Source: Bacteroidota bacterium (GTDB taxonomy: Bacteria > Bacteroidota > Ignavibacteria > Tepidaquicellales > Tepidaquicellaceae). From it: 37,108 nt of DNA. The stretch covers positions 1-37,108 of the forward strand of contig JAFDZQ010000042.1 in NCBI GenBank assembly GCA_018266895.1. Direction: 5' to 3'. This document shows, one piece after another, positions 24,896 to 33,714 of this stretch. Within the stretch, counting starts at the first letter, position 1. Each line of letters starts with the position of its first letter. A program made the position numbers and the translations under genes. The notes under the pieces are model-generated. The model did not search any database and was not told the origin of the DNA. It saw nothing but the letters and a program-made list of their open reading frames with translations.

Positions 24896-25710
24896 TTTTC
24901 TTCAGGATCCGTATGATCAGATTTATAATGCTCAATCTTTTCATTTTCGGGTATCTCAAAATTCAAACCGGAGGTATTTGTACCTGCTTCCGCAATATTT
25001 TCAGCCGGATCAGTTTCTGCTAAGTCAGTAGCATCAGATTTATTTACGGAAGTAATAAATTCTTCCCGAAACAATGTGGTTTCTGAGCTTTCAAAATTAC
25101 TTTCGGATCCGGTAAGGTTGTCACCCTGAATCTGCATTTCACCTTCTGATAATTCAGTCTGGTTTTTATCATCTGAATTGAAAATTCTTTTATAACCGAT
25201 AAGTATCATTAAAAAACCAATTGTAACAAATATATCTGCTATGTTGAATATTGGCCAGGAGTAAATATTCTTACCGAAAATGCTGAAGTTAGGAAAATCA
25301 AAGTGAAGGAAATCAACTACCTTTCCGTAAAAAAGGGGAGCGTAATCGTAAATCTTGCCGTAAAAAATTCTGTCAATAAGATTTCCGATCGCACCTCCGA
25401 GAATAAATGAAAGGGATATTCTCAGCAATAAACTCTCATTTCTGTTTTTATAAAGGAAACCAATGAGCAGAAGTGTCGCGAATATTGTAAAAAGTGAAAG
25501 GAACAATTTCCCGCCAATCTGCATTCCGAAAGCCATACCCGGATTTTCAATAAATGTTATTTTGAAAAAATTCCCGATAACATTGACTGAAGACTGATAT
25601 GTCATTCCCTGAATATCAATTCCAAGAAAAGGAATTTTTATGCCTTTTACATAAAGCTTCGTGACCTGATCAGCGGCAACAATTAAAAAAGTATATATTA
25701 AAACTCTCAA
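24880..25710 (-). CDS. lspA: Lipoprotein signal peptidase II with acidic C-terminal extension
   Basis: This 276-aa inner-membrane aspartyl protease cleaves prolipoprotein signals below the lipid-modified cysteine. Residues 1-175 are the LspA core: four membrane helices, DQVTK near 14, FIENPGMAFG (53-62), GGAIGNLIDR (105-114), catalytic D133 in VVDF and D159 in FNIAD. An insertion (about 119-130) before VVDF is typical of Bacteroidota versions. The last 100 residues are an added Glu/Ser/Thr-rich, probably disordered cytoplasmic tail, while most family members stop near 165. Start is TTG at 25710, 14 bp after the DksA-family stop. It is in the ileS-dksA-lspA unit. Confidence 0.95.
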   Translation of the reverse strand: MRVLIYTFLIVAADQVTKLYVKGIKIPFLGIDIQGMTYQSSVNVIGNFFKITFIENPGMAFGMQIGGKLFLSLFTIFATLLLIGFLYKNRNESLLLRISLSFILGGAIGNLIDRIFYGKIYDYAPLFYGKVVDFLHFDFPNFSIFGKNIYSWPIFNIADIFVTIGFLMILIGYKRIFNSDDKNQTELSEGEMQIQGDNLTGSESNFESSETTLFREEFITSVNKSDATDLAETDPAENIAEAGTNTSGLNFEIPENEKIEHYKSDHTDPEENKKTG

Positions 25711-25724
25711 ATTATAAGTTTAAC

Positions 25725-26429
25725 CTATTTTAAGTTTTTGCACTCAATACAGTGCTGTGTAATCGGCACAAGTTCAAGTCTTTCTTTCTGTATAAGAGGA
25801 CATGTTCTGCACAGATTTTTCGGATGTTCCTTGCAGTCAACGCATATTCCGTATGTTCCCTGATCAATTCTGATAAGAGCATCCTGCAGGTAACCGAGAT
25901 ATTTTTCATCTCTCTGGACGAACATATAATTTTTTTCTCTTTCCATTTCATCTGTACCCTGTTCAGCCATATGCGATGAGTAAGTAAGATTGTCCCCTTT
26001 GTATTCTCCTGATTCCTTGTCAACAAGAGCTTCCATGTTCGCTTTAGCGCTTTCAATAATAGCTTTTCTTTCTTTAAGAATAATTTCCCTGAAATGTTTC
26101 AGTTCGGACGCAGTATATTTTATTTTTTTATTAGGTTTGAACTTCTTTACCTTTTTTTCAGCAGTTATTTCAGCTGACATTTTTACAGGAACCTTTACTT
26201 TTGAATGAGCGCTGATTTTTTTCTTTGCAGGACTCTTTTTGACTGTTACTGATCCCGGTTTCGTATTTTTGCTGACAGATTTTGCAGATCCTGATATGAT
26301 CTTTGGTCTGGCAGCAGATTTTGCAGTTTTAACGGATTTCAATTTAATTTTTGATCCGGATTTTGGTTTTGCTTTCAAGCCGGGTTTGGCTTTTTTCACT
26401 GTTTTCTTTTTTGTATTTACTTTTGCCAA
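25725..26429 (-). CDS. TraR/DksA-family zinc-finger protein with Lys/Ala-rich N-terminal tail
   Basis: This 234-aa protein starts at TTG 26429 with AAGGAG 7 nt upstream. Residues 1-110 are a highly basic Lys/Ala/Pro/Ser repeat region like histone H1 or AlgP tails. Residues about 115-234 form the DksA-type coiled coil (FREIILKERKAIIESAKANM) and a C4 zinc finger. The finger reads YGICVDCKEH, then an insertion with a second CRTC, then IQKERLELVPITQHCIEC, so it has six cysteines rather than four. DksA-type proteins bind in the RNA polymerase secondary channel. The acidic tip residues cannot be assigned with certainty here. It sits between ileS and lspA in one unit. Confidence 0.9.
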   Translation of the reverse strand: MAKVNTKKKTVKKAKPGLKAKPKSGSKIKLKSVKTAKSAARPKIISGSAKSVSKNTKPGSVTVKKSPAKKKISAHSKVKVPVKMSAEITAEKKVKKFKPNKKIKYTASELKHFREIILKERKAIIESAKANMEALVDKESGEYKGDNLTYSSHMAEQGTDEMEREKNYMFVQRDEKYLGYLQDALIRIDQGTYGICVDCKEHPKNLCRTCPLIQKERLELVPITQHCIECKNLK

Positions 26430-26476
26430 TTCATTGCTCCTTTTAATGATAATGGTTGATTAGAATTTTTAAAAGA

Positions 26477-29400
26477 TTAAATTGCTTTTTGTATATAAAT
26501 CTCACAAGGATCACCGTTAATATCAGTTTTAAGAAAATCAAATTCTCTTTCCTCACCGTCAAGTATCTTTTCAGTCATTGTCTCATCTTTAATGTAATCC
26601 TCGTAATTCAGTAAAACGGAATAAATATTTTCAGGAGTTTTCACAAAGATCTTTATCTTATCCGAAACTTCAAAATCGTTTGATCTTCTGTAGTTCTGAA
26701 CTCTGTTAATAAACTCTCTCACAATTCCTTCGTCTCTTAATTTATCATCAATTTTCGTGTCCAGGGCAACCGTGATACCGTTATAAGACTCCACGATCCA
26801 TCCTTCGATATTTTCCGTATAAATTTCCACATCTCCGGACAAAATTTCAAATCCTTCAATATTCAGACTCCCTTTACTTTCAAGTTCTGATATTTGGGAA
26901 GATGTAAGATTATTTATAAGCTGCTGGATTTTTTTTACATCTTTTCCGAATTTCGGTCCAATGGATTTAAAATTGGGTTTTGATTTTTTTACAATAATAT
27001 CGGAATCGCCTTCAATGATATTCAGTTCTTTTACATTTACTTCTTCAAGGACAATTTCCTTAATGTTATGATATCTCTTATAATCTTCCGGATCAAGTAC
27101 GGGAACAAGTATCTGCTGAAGCGGCTGTCTAACCTTTAGATTGTTTTTTACTCTCATAGACCTGACAAGATATACGATATCCTGGGCAAGTTTCATTTCC
27201 GATTCGAGATTTTTATCAATTAAAGTTTCATCCGGTTTTGTGAATTCAGTCAGATGAATGGAAATCCCGTTTCCGGTAAGATTACCGTAAAGCATATCGG
27301 AAATAAAAGGTGAAACCGGAGCTATCATTTTAAGAAGTTCGATTATCACTTCATACAGTGTCTGATAACCCGCCTGCTTGTCTTTCTCATTTTCGGGATT
27401 TCTGAAACGCTTCCTGTTCCTCCGGATATACCAGTTCGATAACTCATCCAGCGTAAAATCATATAAAAGTCTTGTCGCTTTTGTTATGTCATAATCGTCC
27501 ATTAAAGCAGAATAATTCTTCTTCAATGTATTTAATTCCGAAAGTATCCATCTGTCAAGAATATCCCTGTCTTCAGGTCTGGTAATTTTTTCATCTTCAT
27601 AATCAAAATCAACAAGATTCGAATATATGATAAAAAACCGGACTGTATTAATAAGTGTGTCAAAAAATTTATTCTGTATATCAGAGAGATCCTCTTCATT
27701 GAAAAGTTTTGAATTGCCGATTGGAGAGGAAGCAATAAGATACCATCTCAGAACATCAGCGCCGTAACTTTCCATAAGCTCGAACGGGTTGATTGCGTTT
27801 CCCATCGACTTGCTCATTTTCTTTCCGGATTTATCTAATATAAGTCCGTTAACTATCAGATTACTGTATGCAGGTTTGTCAAAAAGAAAAGTTCCGATGG
27901 CGTGCATAGAGTAAAACCATCCTCTTGTCTGGTCTATTCCTTCGGCAATGAAGTCGGCAGGATAATTTGCCTCAAAAGCTTCATTGTTTTCAAACGGGAA
28001 ATGATACTGCGCAAAAGGCATAGAGCCGCTGTCAAACCAGCAGTCAATTACCTGTTTGACCCGTTTCATTTCATGACCGTCTTTTGACAGGATTATCACA
28101 TCGTCAATAAAAGGTTTGTGCAGGTCCAGGTGCTTATCCATTATCGGATCTTTGCCTTTTAATTTGACATTTCTGTACACATCTTTAAAATTGACGGCTT
28201 TTTCTGTCAGCTCTTTTAGACTTCCGATACATTCGTAATGTTCCTGTCCGGATTCATCAGTATAATACCAGACAGGCAGGGGAGTTCCCCAGAATCTGTC
28301 TCTTGAAATAGCCCAGTCTTTGTTTTCCTCGAGCCACTTTCCGAATCTTCCAGAACCAAATGTTTCAGGATGCCAGTTTATGGTCTTATTGAGTTCCAGC
28401 ATTTTTTCCTTGTATGCTGTTGTCTTTATGAACCATGAATCCGTTGCATAATACATAAGCGGCACGTGATGTCTCCAGCAATGCGGATAGGAGTGTAAAA
28501 ACATTTCTTTTTTATAAAGTCTTCCCCTGCTTTTCAAATCCAAAATAATATCGGGGTCGGCTTCTTTGAAATTTTTTCCCTTAAATAAAGTGATTTCTTC
28601 CTTAAACCGTCCGTTTTTTCCGACAGCAATAAAAAAAGGAAGTTCATATTTTATTCCAATCTGATAATCATCTTCACCGAATGCAGGTGCAATATGGACA
28701 ATACCCGAACCGTCTTCTGTAGTTACAAAATCACCGAGCGTAACATAAAAACCTTTTTTCTCATCTTTAAGAAAATCATATAACCGTGCATACTCTGTCC
28801 GTTCCAGATCTTTACCCTTAAATTCTTTTTCAACCGTATATTCTTCCTGTATAACTGACAATCTTTCTTTTGCCAGAATAAGATTTTCATTTTTAGCAGT
28901 TTTTATCTTCACATAATCAAAGTCAGGATTGACACAAAGAGCCGAATTTGAAATAAGTGTCCAGGGAGTAGTAGTCCATACGAGGAAATCCGAATCACTG
29001 AATTCTCCCGAAAGAATTTTAAATTTTACAAAAACAGACGGATCTTTCAGATCCTGATATCCCTGAGCAACTTCGTGAGAAGAAAGAGGGGATTCGCAAA
29101 CCGGACAGAAAGGGAGTATTTTAAATCCCTTGTAAATTTTGCCGTCTTCAAAAAATTTCTTTAAAGCCCACCAGACTGATTCAATATAATCATTATGATA
29201 AGTTACATAAGCTTCTTCGAGATTGATCCAGTAACCCATTCTTTCTGTAAGATTTTCCCATTCCTGAAGATACATAAAAATGGATTCTTTGCATTTTTTA
29301 TTGAATTCAACTGCTCCATATTCTTCAATTTCCTGTTTTGACTTGATGCCGAGCTGTTTTTCCACTTCCACTTCCACAGGCAGACCCTGAGTATCCCATC

Positions 29401-29650
29401 CTGCTTTTCTTACAACTTTGTAACCATTCATTGCTTTATATCTGCAGATCATGTCTTTTACGGTTCTGGAAATAACGTGATGAATACCGGGATGTCCGTT
29501 AGCAGTAGGAGGTCCTTCATAGAAAGTGAAATGTTTTCCGCTGTTTTTTGTGGAAACACTTTTCTCGAAAGTCCTGTCTTTTTTCCAGAATTCAAGAACC
29601 TTTTTCTCAAGTTCGGGTAAAAATATATTTTCAGGTAAATTTTTATACAT
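26477..29650 (-). CDS. ileS: Isoleucyl-tRNA synthetase, IleRS2 type, with GIHH signature
   Basis: This 1057-aa cytoplasmic enzyme charges tRNA-Ile. Landmarks in order: GPPTANGHPGIHHV (46-59), the CP1 editing domain with WTTTPWTL, FCPVCESPLSSHEV (about 180), DWAISRDRFWGTPLP, DCWFDSGSMPFAQYH, KKMSKSMGN (about 609-617), then the anticodon-binding domain and a C-terminal extension. The length, the LSSHEVAQGY segment and the tail match the eukaryote-like IleRS2 class rather than IleRS1. The class I HIGH signature is replaced by GIHH (55-58): His and Gly are swapped. This version is reported to confer very high mupirocin resistance. It is the first gene of the unit with the DksA-family gene and lspA. 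Start ATG at 29650. Confidence 0.97.
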   Translation of the reverse strand: MYKNLPENIFLPELEKKVLEFWKKDRTFEKSVSTKNSGKHFTFYEGPPTANGHPGIHHVISRTVKDMICRYKAMNGYKVVRKAGWDTQGLPVEVEVEKQLGIKSKQEIEEYGAVEFNKKCKESIFMYLQEWENLTERMGYWINLEEAYVTYHNDYIESVWWALKKFFEDGKIYKGFKILPFCPVCESPLSSHEVAQGYQDLKDPSVFVKFKILSGEFSDSDFLVWTTTPWTLISNSALCVNPDFDYVKIKTAKNENLILAKERLSVIQEEYTVEKEFKGKDLERTEYARLYDFLKDEKKGFYVTLGDFVTTEDGSGIVHIAPAFGEDDYQIGIKYELPFFIAVGKNGRFKEEITLFKGKNFKEADPDIILDLKSRGRLYKKEMFLHSYPHCWRHHVPLMYYATDSWFIKTTAYKEKMLELNKTINWHPETFGSGRFGKWLEENKDWAISRDRFWGTPLPVWYYTDESGQEHYECIGSLKELTEKAVNFKDVYRNVKLKGKDPIMDKHLDLHKPFIDDVIILSKDGHEMKRVKQVIDCWFDSGSMPFAQYHFPFENNEAFEANYPADFIAEGIDQTRGWFYSMHAIGTFLFDKPAYSNLIVNGLILDKSGKKMSKSMGNAINPFELMESYGADVLRWYLIASSPIGNSKLFNEEDLSDIQNKFFDTLINTVRFFIIYSNLVDFDYEDEKITRPEDRDILDRWILSELNTLKKNYSALMDDYDITKATRLLYDFTLDELSNWYIRRNRKRFRNPENEKDKQAGYQTLYEVIIELLKMIAPVSPFISDMLYGNLTGNGISIHLTEFTKPDETLIDKNLESEMKLAQDIVYLVRSMRVKNNLKVRQPLQQILVPVLDPEDYKRYHNIKEIVLEEVNVKELNIIEGDSDIIVKKSKPNFKSIGPKFGKDVKKIQQLINNLTSSQISELESKGSLNIEGFEILSGDVEIYTENIEGWIVESYNGITVALDTKIDDKLRDEGIVREFINRVQNYRRSNDFEVSDKIKIFVKTPENIYSVLLNYEDYIKDETMTEKILDGEEREFDFLKTDINGDPCEIYIQKAI

Positions 29651-30076
29651 ATTAAAGAATAAGTTGACAAGCTAAAAAAATACGATTTTAATATCAATGA
29701 ATAAGATAGTGCGGAATCAGAAAATTCAAACTAAAATCAATAAAATCGTTACTTTTAAGCTCTTTTATCAATCCTTTCTACTTATGAGTCTGTCTCAATA
29801 CATTTTTTGAACTGTTTAATCACAAAATACATGAAAATTGCTACTTTCCAAAGTTACATTTTGGAAATGACAAAGAATTCGAACCGGATGTTAATCCTGT
29901 TTAATGATTAAAACGGAATACTGAATGTTGTTTGGGACTTATAATTAAATTTGTTACTCCGGCGGCAGAAAATTTATTGGTTTTTTGAATGCTTTCAGAT
30001 TTACCAATCACAAAAAAGACGAAGCAGACACTTCGTCTTTTAAATAAAATATCAGCAGGAATAAATAAATCTGACC
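29651..30076. other. Intergenic region between ileS and the sigma-factor unit
   Basis: There are 426 bp without coding potential. The region upstream of ileS (29651-29760) should hold its promoter, but no box stands out. The only clear structure is the terminator at 30014-30041. A GGTTCGAAT-like stretch near 29878 (- strand) is not part of a tRNA. Confidence 0.5.
30012..30041 (-). terminator. Rho-independent terminator of the sigma/anti-sigma operon
   Basis: AAAAGACGAAG (30014-30024) pairs with CTTCGTCTTTT (30031-30041) around a 6-nt loop. On the - strand the stem is followed by TTTTTTG. It lies 36 bp past the stop of the last operon gene. Confidence 0.88.
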
Positions 30077-30562
30077 TTAGTCTTTGTTTCTTTTTCTGAA
30101 ATTATCTTTACTCTTGTGCTTACGGATCTGATCTTTAAATTCCCTGTTGAAGTTTTTCTTAAGAATCATTGACTTTGCAATCTGCTGCGGAGTTAGATAT
30201 GTACTTATATCTTTTATGAAAGCCCTTCTTGTTTCAATGATCCGTGAGTCTATGTCAAATGCTTTGTCAAGTTTGGTGATTATGTCTGCGGCTTCAGGGT
30301 CAGCTTCAATCGATTTCATGACAGCCTTTTTTTCTTTCATCAATTCCTTTATTCTGTTATTGTTTTCCCTGAATGCTGAAACATATTTGTCTGCTGTTGA
30401 TTCGCTCATATCGAGTTTTTCCATAAGTTTCTGCTTCATTAAAGTGTCGATCTGCATACGGAATTGTCTTTTATCATTGTCATTCTTTTTTTCTAACTGA
30501 GCATTGCTTATGTTTCCGATTACCAATATAACAAAGGCTGCAATGAGTGTGATATTTTTCAT
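30077..30562 (-). CDS. Spy/CpxP-like periplasmic protein
   Basis: This 161-aa protein has a signal peptide (about 1-21, ending ISNAQ). The mature part is entirely helical and basic: MEKLDMSESTADKYVSAFREN, then a long helix and LTPQQIAKSMILKKNF. The LTPQQ helix-cap and the overall layout are those of Spy/CpxP-type and heavy-metal-sensor-like periplasmic proteins, which act as chaperones or stress sensors. Its ATG overlaps the stop of the anti-sigma-like gene (ATGA), so translation is coupled. It may sense envelope stress for the sigma/anti-sigma pair upstream. Confidence 0.85.
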   Translation of the reverse strand: MKNITLIAAFVILVIGNISNAQLEKKNDNDKRQFRMQIDTLMKQKLMEKLDMSESTADKYVSAFRENNNRIKELMKEKKAVMKSIEADPEAADIITKLDKAFDIDSRIIETRRAFIKDISTYLTPQQIAKSMILKKNFNREFKDQIRKHKSKDNFRKRNKD

Positions 30563-31404
30563 AATGTTTTAGATTTTTTTAAGTTTTCTAGTATTTCATT
30601 CTTGTCTTTAGCTGAAAGCTGAAGAAGTTCTTCTTCAAGGTTTTCATTATCATCAATACCCGCCTGATAAATAAGATCCTCATCTTCAGCTTCAACGTCT
30701 GTCTCTTCGGAATCAAAATCATCATAAGATAAAAGATTATCTGCGAACTGTTCGTCTGAATTCGGATTTTCATTACCTGAATTGCCAGACTTCTTATCTG
30801 AACTTATCGCTTCATTGCTTTTATAAATCTCTCCGGAATTAATTTCATTTGCAAACGGTATCGCGGTCTTATTTTTAACGGTAGAAGAAATCAATTCATT
30901 TTTTTTATTTAAGTTAGTTTTTTCGGGATTTGATATTTTACCGACTTCTTCGGGAGATTTTACTTTATTAACAGAAGTTTCACCGGTTTTGCTGACAGTA
31001 TCTGTTTTGATAATATCCTTATCGGCTGTTACAGTATTATTTACATCTTTACTAAGATAACTGAAAATAAAGTAAACAGTAACAATCAATAATCCCAGAG
31101 CGGGTATTAGTTTTTTGAAAATAAACAGGGGATCTGCAAAAAAGCCGGGTTTTTTATTCTTTCTTTCAATTCTTCTGTTGATATTTACAGAAAGATTTGA
31201 AAAATAATTATGAGGCGGAGGAGTCAGATCAGCACTATTGAGAAAACTAACAGCTCTTTTTATCTCTTCGTATTCAGTTCTGAAATCTGAATCTGATTCA
31301 ATCCGGATTTTAATTCTGCCGATGAGCTCTTTGTCTTCGATCCTGTCCAAAATATAATCCGGCAGATTCTCCCGCAATCCGTCATTTAAATTTTTATTAT
31401 CCAT
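30559..31404 (-). CDS. Membrane anti-sigma factor-like protein
   Basis: This 281-aa protein has a cytoplasmic helical domain (1-95: LPDYILDRIEDKELIGRIKIRIESD.. EYEEIKRAVSFLN.. PPHNYFSNL). This layout is typical of zinc-free anti-sigma factors in Bacteroidota-type genomes. A single membrane helix follows (about 97-117, KLIPALGLLIVTVYFIFSYL). A long, very acidic extracytoplasmic tail (about 120-281) has many Asp/Glu/Asn/Ser repeats and no fold evident. It lies 12 bp downstream of the sigma gene and overlaps the next gene by ATGA. It is expected to hold the sigma factor at the membrane. Confidence 0.85.
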   Translation of the reverse strand: MDNKNLNDGLRENLPDYILDRIEDKELIGRIKIRIESDSDFRTEYEEIKRAVSFLNSADLTPPPHNYFSNLSVNINRRIERKNKKPGFFADPLFIFKKLIPALGLLIVTVYFIFSYLSKDVNNTVTADKDIIKTDTVSKTGETSVNKVKSPEEVGKISNPEKTNLNKKNELISSTVKNKTAIPFANEINSGEIYKSNEAISSDKKSGNSGNENPNSDEQFADNLLSYDDFDSEETDVEAEDEDLIYQAGIDDNENLEEELLQLSAKDKNEILENLKKSKTL

Positions 31405-31416
31405 GATGTGATTTAT

Positions 31417-32013
31417 TTATTCCATTAATTCTGACATCTTTTTGCTATTCAGGTACTTTTGTAAATTTTTTAATGCGTGAAAATAATTCGCTTTCATACC
31501 GCCTGTTGATTTTTCCATTATAGAAGATATCTCTTCATAGCTGAGGTTTTCATAATATCTCAGATTAAATACCGCTCTTTGCTGAGGTGGAAGTGATTCT
31601 ATTGCCTTTTCTAAAAGTTCTGTTTTGTTTTTTGCGTCAATAATCTCATCGGCTTTCATGTCAGAAAAACTGACTTCATTTCCGCTCAGACCGACATTTC
31701 TTGAAAAATTCCTTTTATTTTTGTTCAGAAAATTCAGAGATAAATTAACTGCGATGCGGTATATATATGTAAAGAACTTTGACTCGCTGCGAAATTCATT
31801 GACAGAATTATAAATTTTAATGAAAACTTCCTGAGTAAGATCATCTGCATCATCGTGATCCAATACCATTTTTCGTATAACTCTGTAAATTCCCTCCTGA
31901 TATTTTCTTATCAGGAGATTGAATGCATTTTGATCGCCTTTTAAAAAAGCATCAATCAAATCCTTATCATCGCTCTTTATATTTAAACTTTGATCAGTCA
32001 AATAATTCAGCAA
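31417..32013 (-). CDS. ECF-family RNA polymerase sigma factor
   Basis: This 198-aa protein has region 2 at about 28-100 (FNLLIRKYQEGIYRVIRKMV, then DDADDLTQEVFIKIYNSV and FFTYIYRIAVNLSLNFL), the core-binding and -10 recognition part. Region 4 lies at about 135-190, with LPPQQRAVFNLRYYENLSYE, EISSIMEKSTGGMKANYFHALKNLQ. The start is assigned to TTG at 32013, because an in-frame stop lies directly upstream. A later TTG (codon 5) is possible. It heads the operon with the anti-sigma-like and Spy-like genes. An 18-bp palindrome 5 bp before the start may regulate it. Confidence 0.95.
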   Translation of the reverse strand: MLNYLTDQSLNIKSDDKDLIDAFLKGDQNAFNLLIRKYQEGIYRVIRKMVLDHDDADDLTQEVFIKIYNSVNEFRSESKFFTYIYRIAVNLSLNFLNKNKRNFSRNVGLSGNEVSFSDMKADEIIDAKNKTELLEKAIESLPPQQRAVFNLRYYENLSYEEISSIMEKSTGGMKANYFHALKNLQKYLNSKKMSELME

Positions 32014-32018
32014 TTAAG

Positions 32019-32036
32019 TTTATGTTTAAACATAAA
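32019..32036 (-). promoter_or_regulatory. 18-bp perfect palindrome at the sigma-gene start
   Basis: TTTATGTTTAAACATAAA is self-complementary over all 18 bases and ends 5 bp before the TTG start. It may be an operator, or a hairpin covering the ribosome-binding site. The 266-bp gap up to the acetyltransferase holds nothing else identifiable. Confidence 0.5.
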
Positions 32037-32279
32037 AAGAATATTTTGTATCAACTTTTCCCGACGGCAATATCGATAAATTGTGTTTCCGGTAATTAGA
32101 CATATATTGTAATATTTAAGTTTAATCCACTAATGTATATAATATCAAAAATAATTCGTAAATTAACCGCTGATTCGTAGTTTTTTATTAATTCACTCAG
32201 AAATTTTTCAAAAAAATCCGTGGTAAAAAAAATATGATTTAAATAATGACACTTCCGTTTTGATTAATTTATAAAAAAA

Positions 32280-32735
32280 TCATAATTTCAAACGAAATGT
32301 TTTCCACATTTTGAGTTCTTCAGCTCCGAGTTTTGTATAAAATTCAATTGCATTTTTATTCCAGTCAAGCACAACCCACTCCATCCTTCCGCATTTATTC
32401 TTTTTTGCGATTCTTTTGAGATCTGCAAAGAAAAGTTTTCCGATTCCCTTATTTCTGAATTTCCCCGATATGAATATATCTTCAAGATACAAGGTTTTCT
32501 TTGCAAGAAATGATGAATAAGTAAAAAAGTAAAATGCATAACCCAATATATCTCCGTTACTTTCAGCCAGCAAAACATTAAAAAGCGGTTTTCCGGAAAA
32601 TGCGTCTTTAATAATTCTCCGTTTACCTCTGCTGTCAGGCGGATCAAGCTTTTCGAATTCCGCAAGTTCGTTTATCAGTCTGAGTATTGATTTTGAATCT
32701 GACTTCAAGGCAGGTCTGATCTTGATGTTTTCCAT
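32280..32735 (-). CDS. GNAT N-acetyltransferase, spermidine/thialysine acetyltransferase (SSAT) type
   Basis: This 151-aa protein has all GNAT motifs of the SSAT-like subgroup: an N-terminal RLINELAEFEKLDP, YFFTYSSFLAKKTLYLEDIF (motif C/D region), then the acetyl-CoA P-loop FRNKGIGKLFFADLKRIA. CGRMEWVVLDWNKNAIEFY comes before the final LGA helix. The RMEWxVLDWN segment with FY..LGA is characteristic of diamine/thialysine acetyltransferases. The substrate is likely a polyamine or lysine analogue, but this is not proven by sequence. Monocistronic; divergent from the DUF1460 gene. Confidence 0.93.
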   Translation of the reverse strand: MENIKIRPALKSDSKSILRLINELAEFEKLDPPDSRGKRRIIKDAFSGKPLFNVLLAESNGDILGYAFYFFTYSSFLAKKTLYLEDIFISGKFRNKGIGKLFFADLKRIAKKNKCGRMEWVVLDWNKNAIEFYTKLGAEELKMWKTFRLKL

Positions 32736-32806
32736 CAGGCGGCGAATTTTGATTTTAACATTTTAAATAAAAATTATAATGTTTAAGTTATTGGAAATTT
32801 ATAAAA

Positions 32807-33709
32807 ATGCAGTTTAAAAATAAGTCAGTTACATTAATATATTCCGTACTGATCGTCATTTTAATTTCAGGCACTGTTTTCTCATCTTCACAGAACAGAG
32901 TCCGCTTAAGCTCCGTCTTAGCAGATGATTACGAAATTATGAAATGCAAAAAGAAACTTGCTTCGTTTGATGTTTCTCTCAGGCAGCTTCCACTGAATGA
33001 AGTAATTGCTGAAGTAGGGAAGACATTCATGGGAACGCCTTATGTAGCAGGAACCCTGGATCAGAATTCCGGAAGCGAAACAGTTGTCGTCAGCATAACC
33101 GGTCTTGACTGTGTTACATTTGTAGAGAACTGTCTTATCTTCTCGAGACTTATAAAAGAAGGCAAAGCCAATTTTGATGATTATATGAAAGAGCTTGAAA
33201 AAATCCGATACAGGAACGGTATCAATGAAGGTTATTCTTCAAGACTGCATTATTTTACTGACTGGATCTATGACAACGAACAGAAGGGAATAGTAAACGA
33301 CATTACAAAAGAGATAGGAGGAACAGAATATCCTAAGACGATCAATTTTATGACGACTCACAGAGGTTCATACAGTCAGATGAAACATGATGATGATAAT
33401 TATTCAAAAATGATTGATGTGGAAAATCAAATTAATACACGGAAACAATATTACATACCGAAGGAGCAAATTTCCGAATTTTATGATAAGATGCAAACTG
33501 GTGATATTGTAGGGCTGACTTCTGCTCTTGACGGTCTTGACATAGCTCACACGGGATTTGTCTACAAAGAAGGCGGCAGGACATTTCTTATGCACGCTTC
33601 GCTGAAGAACAAGCAGGTGGAAATATCATCCTCAGAATTAATGGATTATTTAATGTCAAATCCGAAGCAAACAGGGATTGTCATAGCAAGAGTTACGGAT
33701 GTAAAATAA
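32807..33709 (+). CDS. DUF1460 protein (N-acetylmuramoyl-L-alanine amidase-like)
   Basis: This 300-aa protein has a signal peptide (about 1-27) and one DUF1460 domain of the NlpC/P60-like cysteine-peptidase fold. FMGTPYVAGTLD leads to the nucleophile segment TGLDCVTFVEN (C102). RLHYFTDWIYDNE lies mid-domain, and DIAHTGFVY near 245 supplies the likely catalytic His. Characterised relatives in gut Bacteroides cleave peptidoglycan at the MurNAc-L-Ala bond. It is expected in the periplasm. It precedes plsY by only 5 bp, so both are likely co-transcribed. Confidence 0.92.
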   Translation: MQFKNKSVTLIYSVLIVILISGTVFSSSQNRVRLSSVLADDYEIMKCKKKLASFDVSLRQLPLNEVIAEVGKTFMGTPYVAGTLDQNSGSETVVVSITGLDCVTFVENCLIFSRLIKEGKANFDDYMKELEKIRYRNGINEGYSSRLHYFTDWIYDNEQKGIVNDITKEIGGTEYPKTINFMTTHRGSYSQMKHDDDNYSKMIDVENQINTRKQYYIPKEQISEFYDKMQTGDIVGLTSALDGLDIAHTGFVYKEGGRTFLMHASLKNKQVEISSSELMDYLMSNPKQTGIVIARVTDVK

Positions 33710-33714
33710 TTTCA

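Noticed and set aside
29860..29960. GGTTCGAAT-like stretch on the - strand resembling a tRNA T-loop
   Set aside because: No paired T-stem, anticodon arm or acceptor stem can be built around it.
30147..30500. 117-aa open frame on the + strand
   Set aside because: Antisense to the Spy-like gene, which has a signal peptide and translational coupling.
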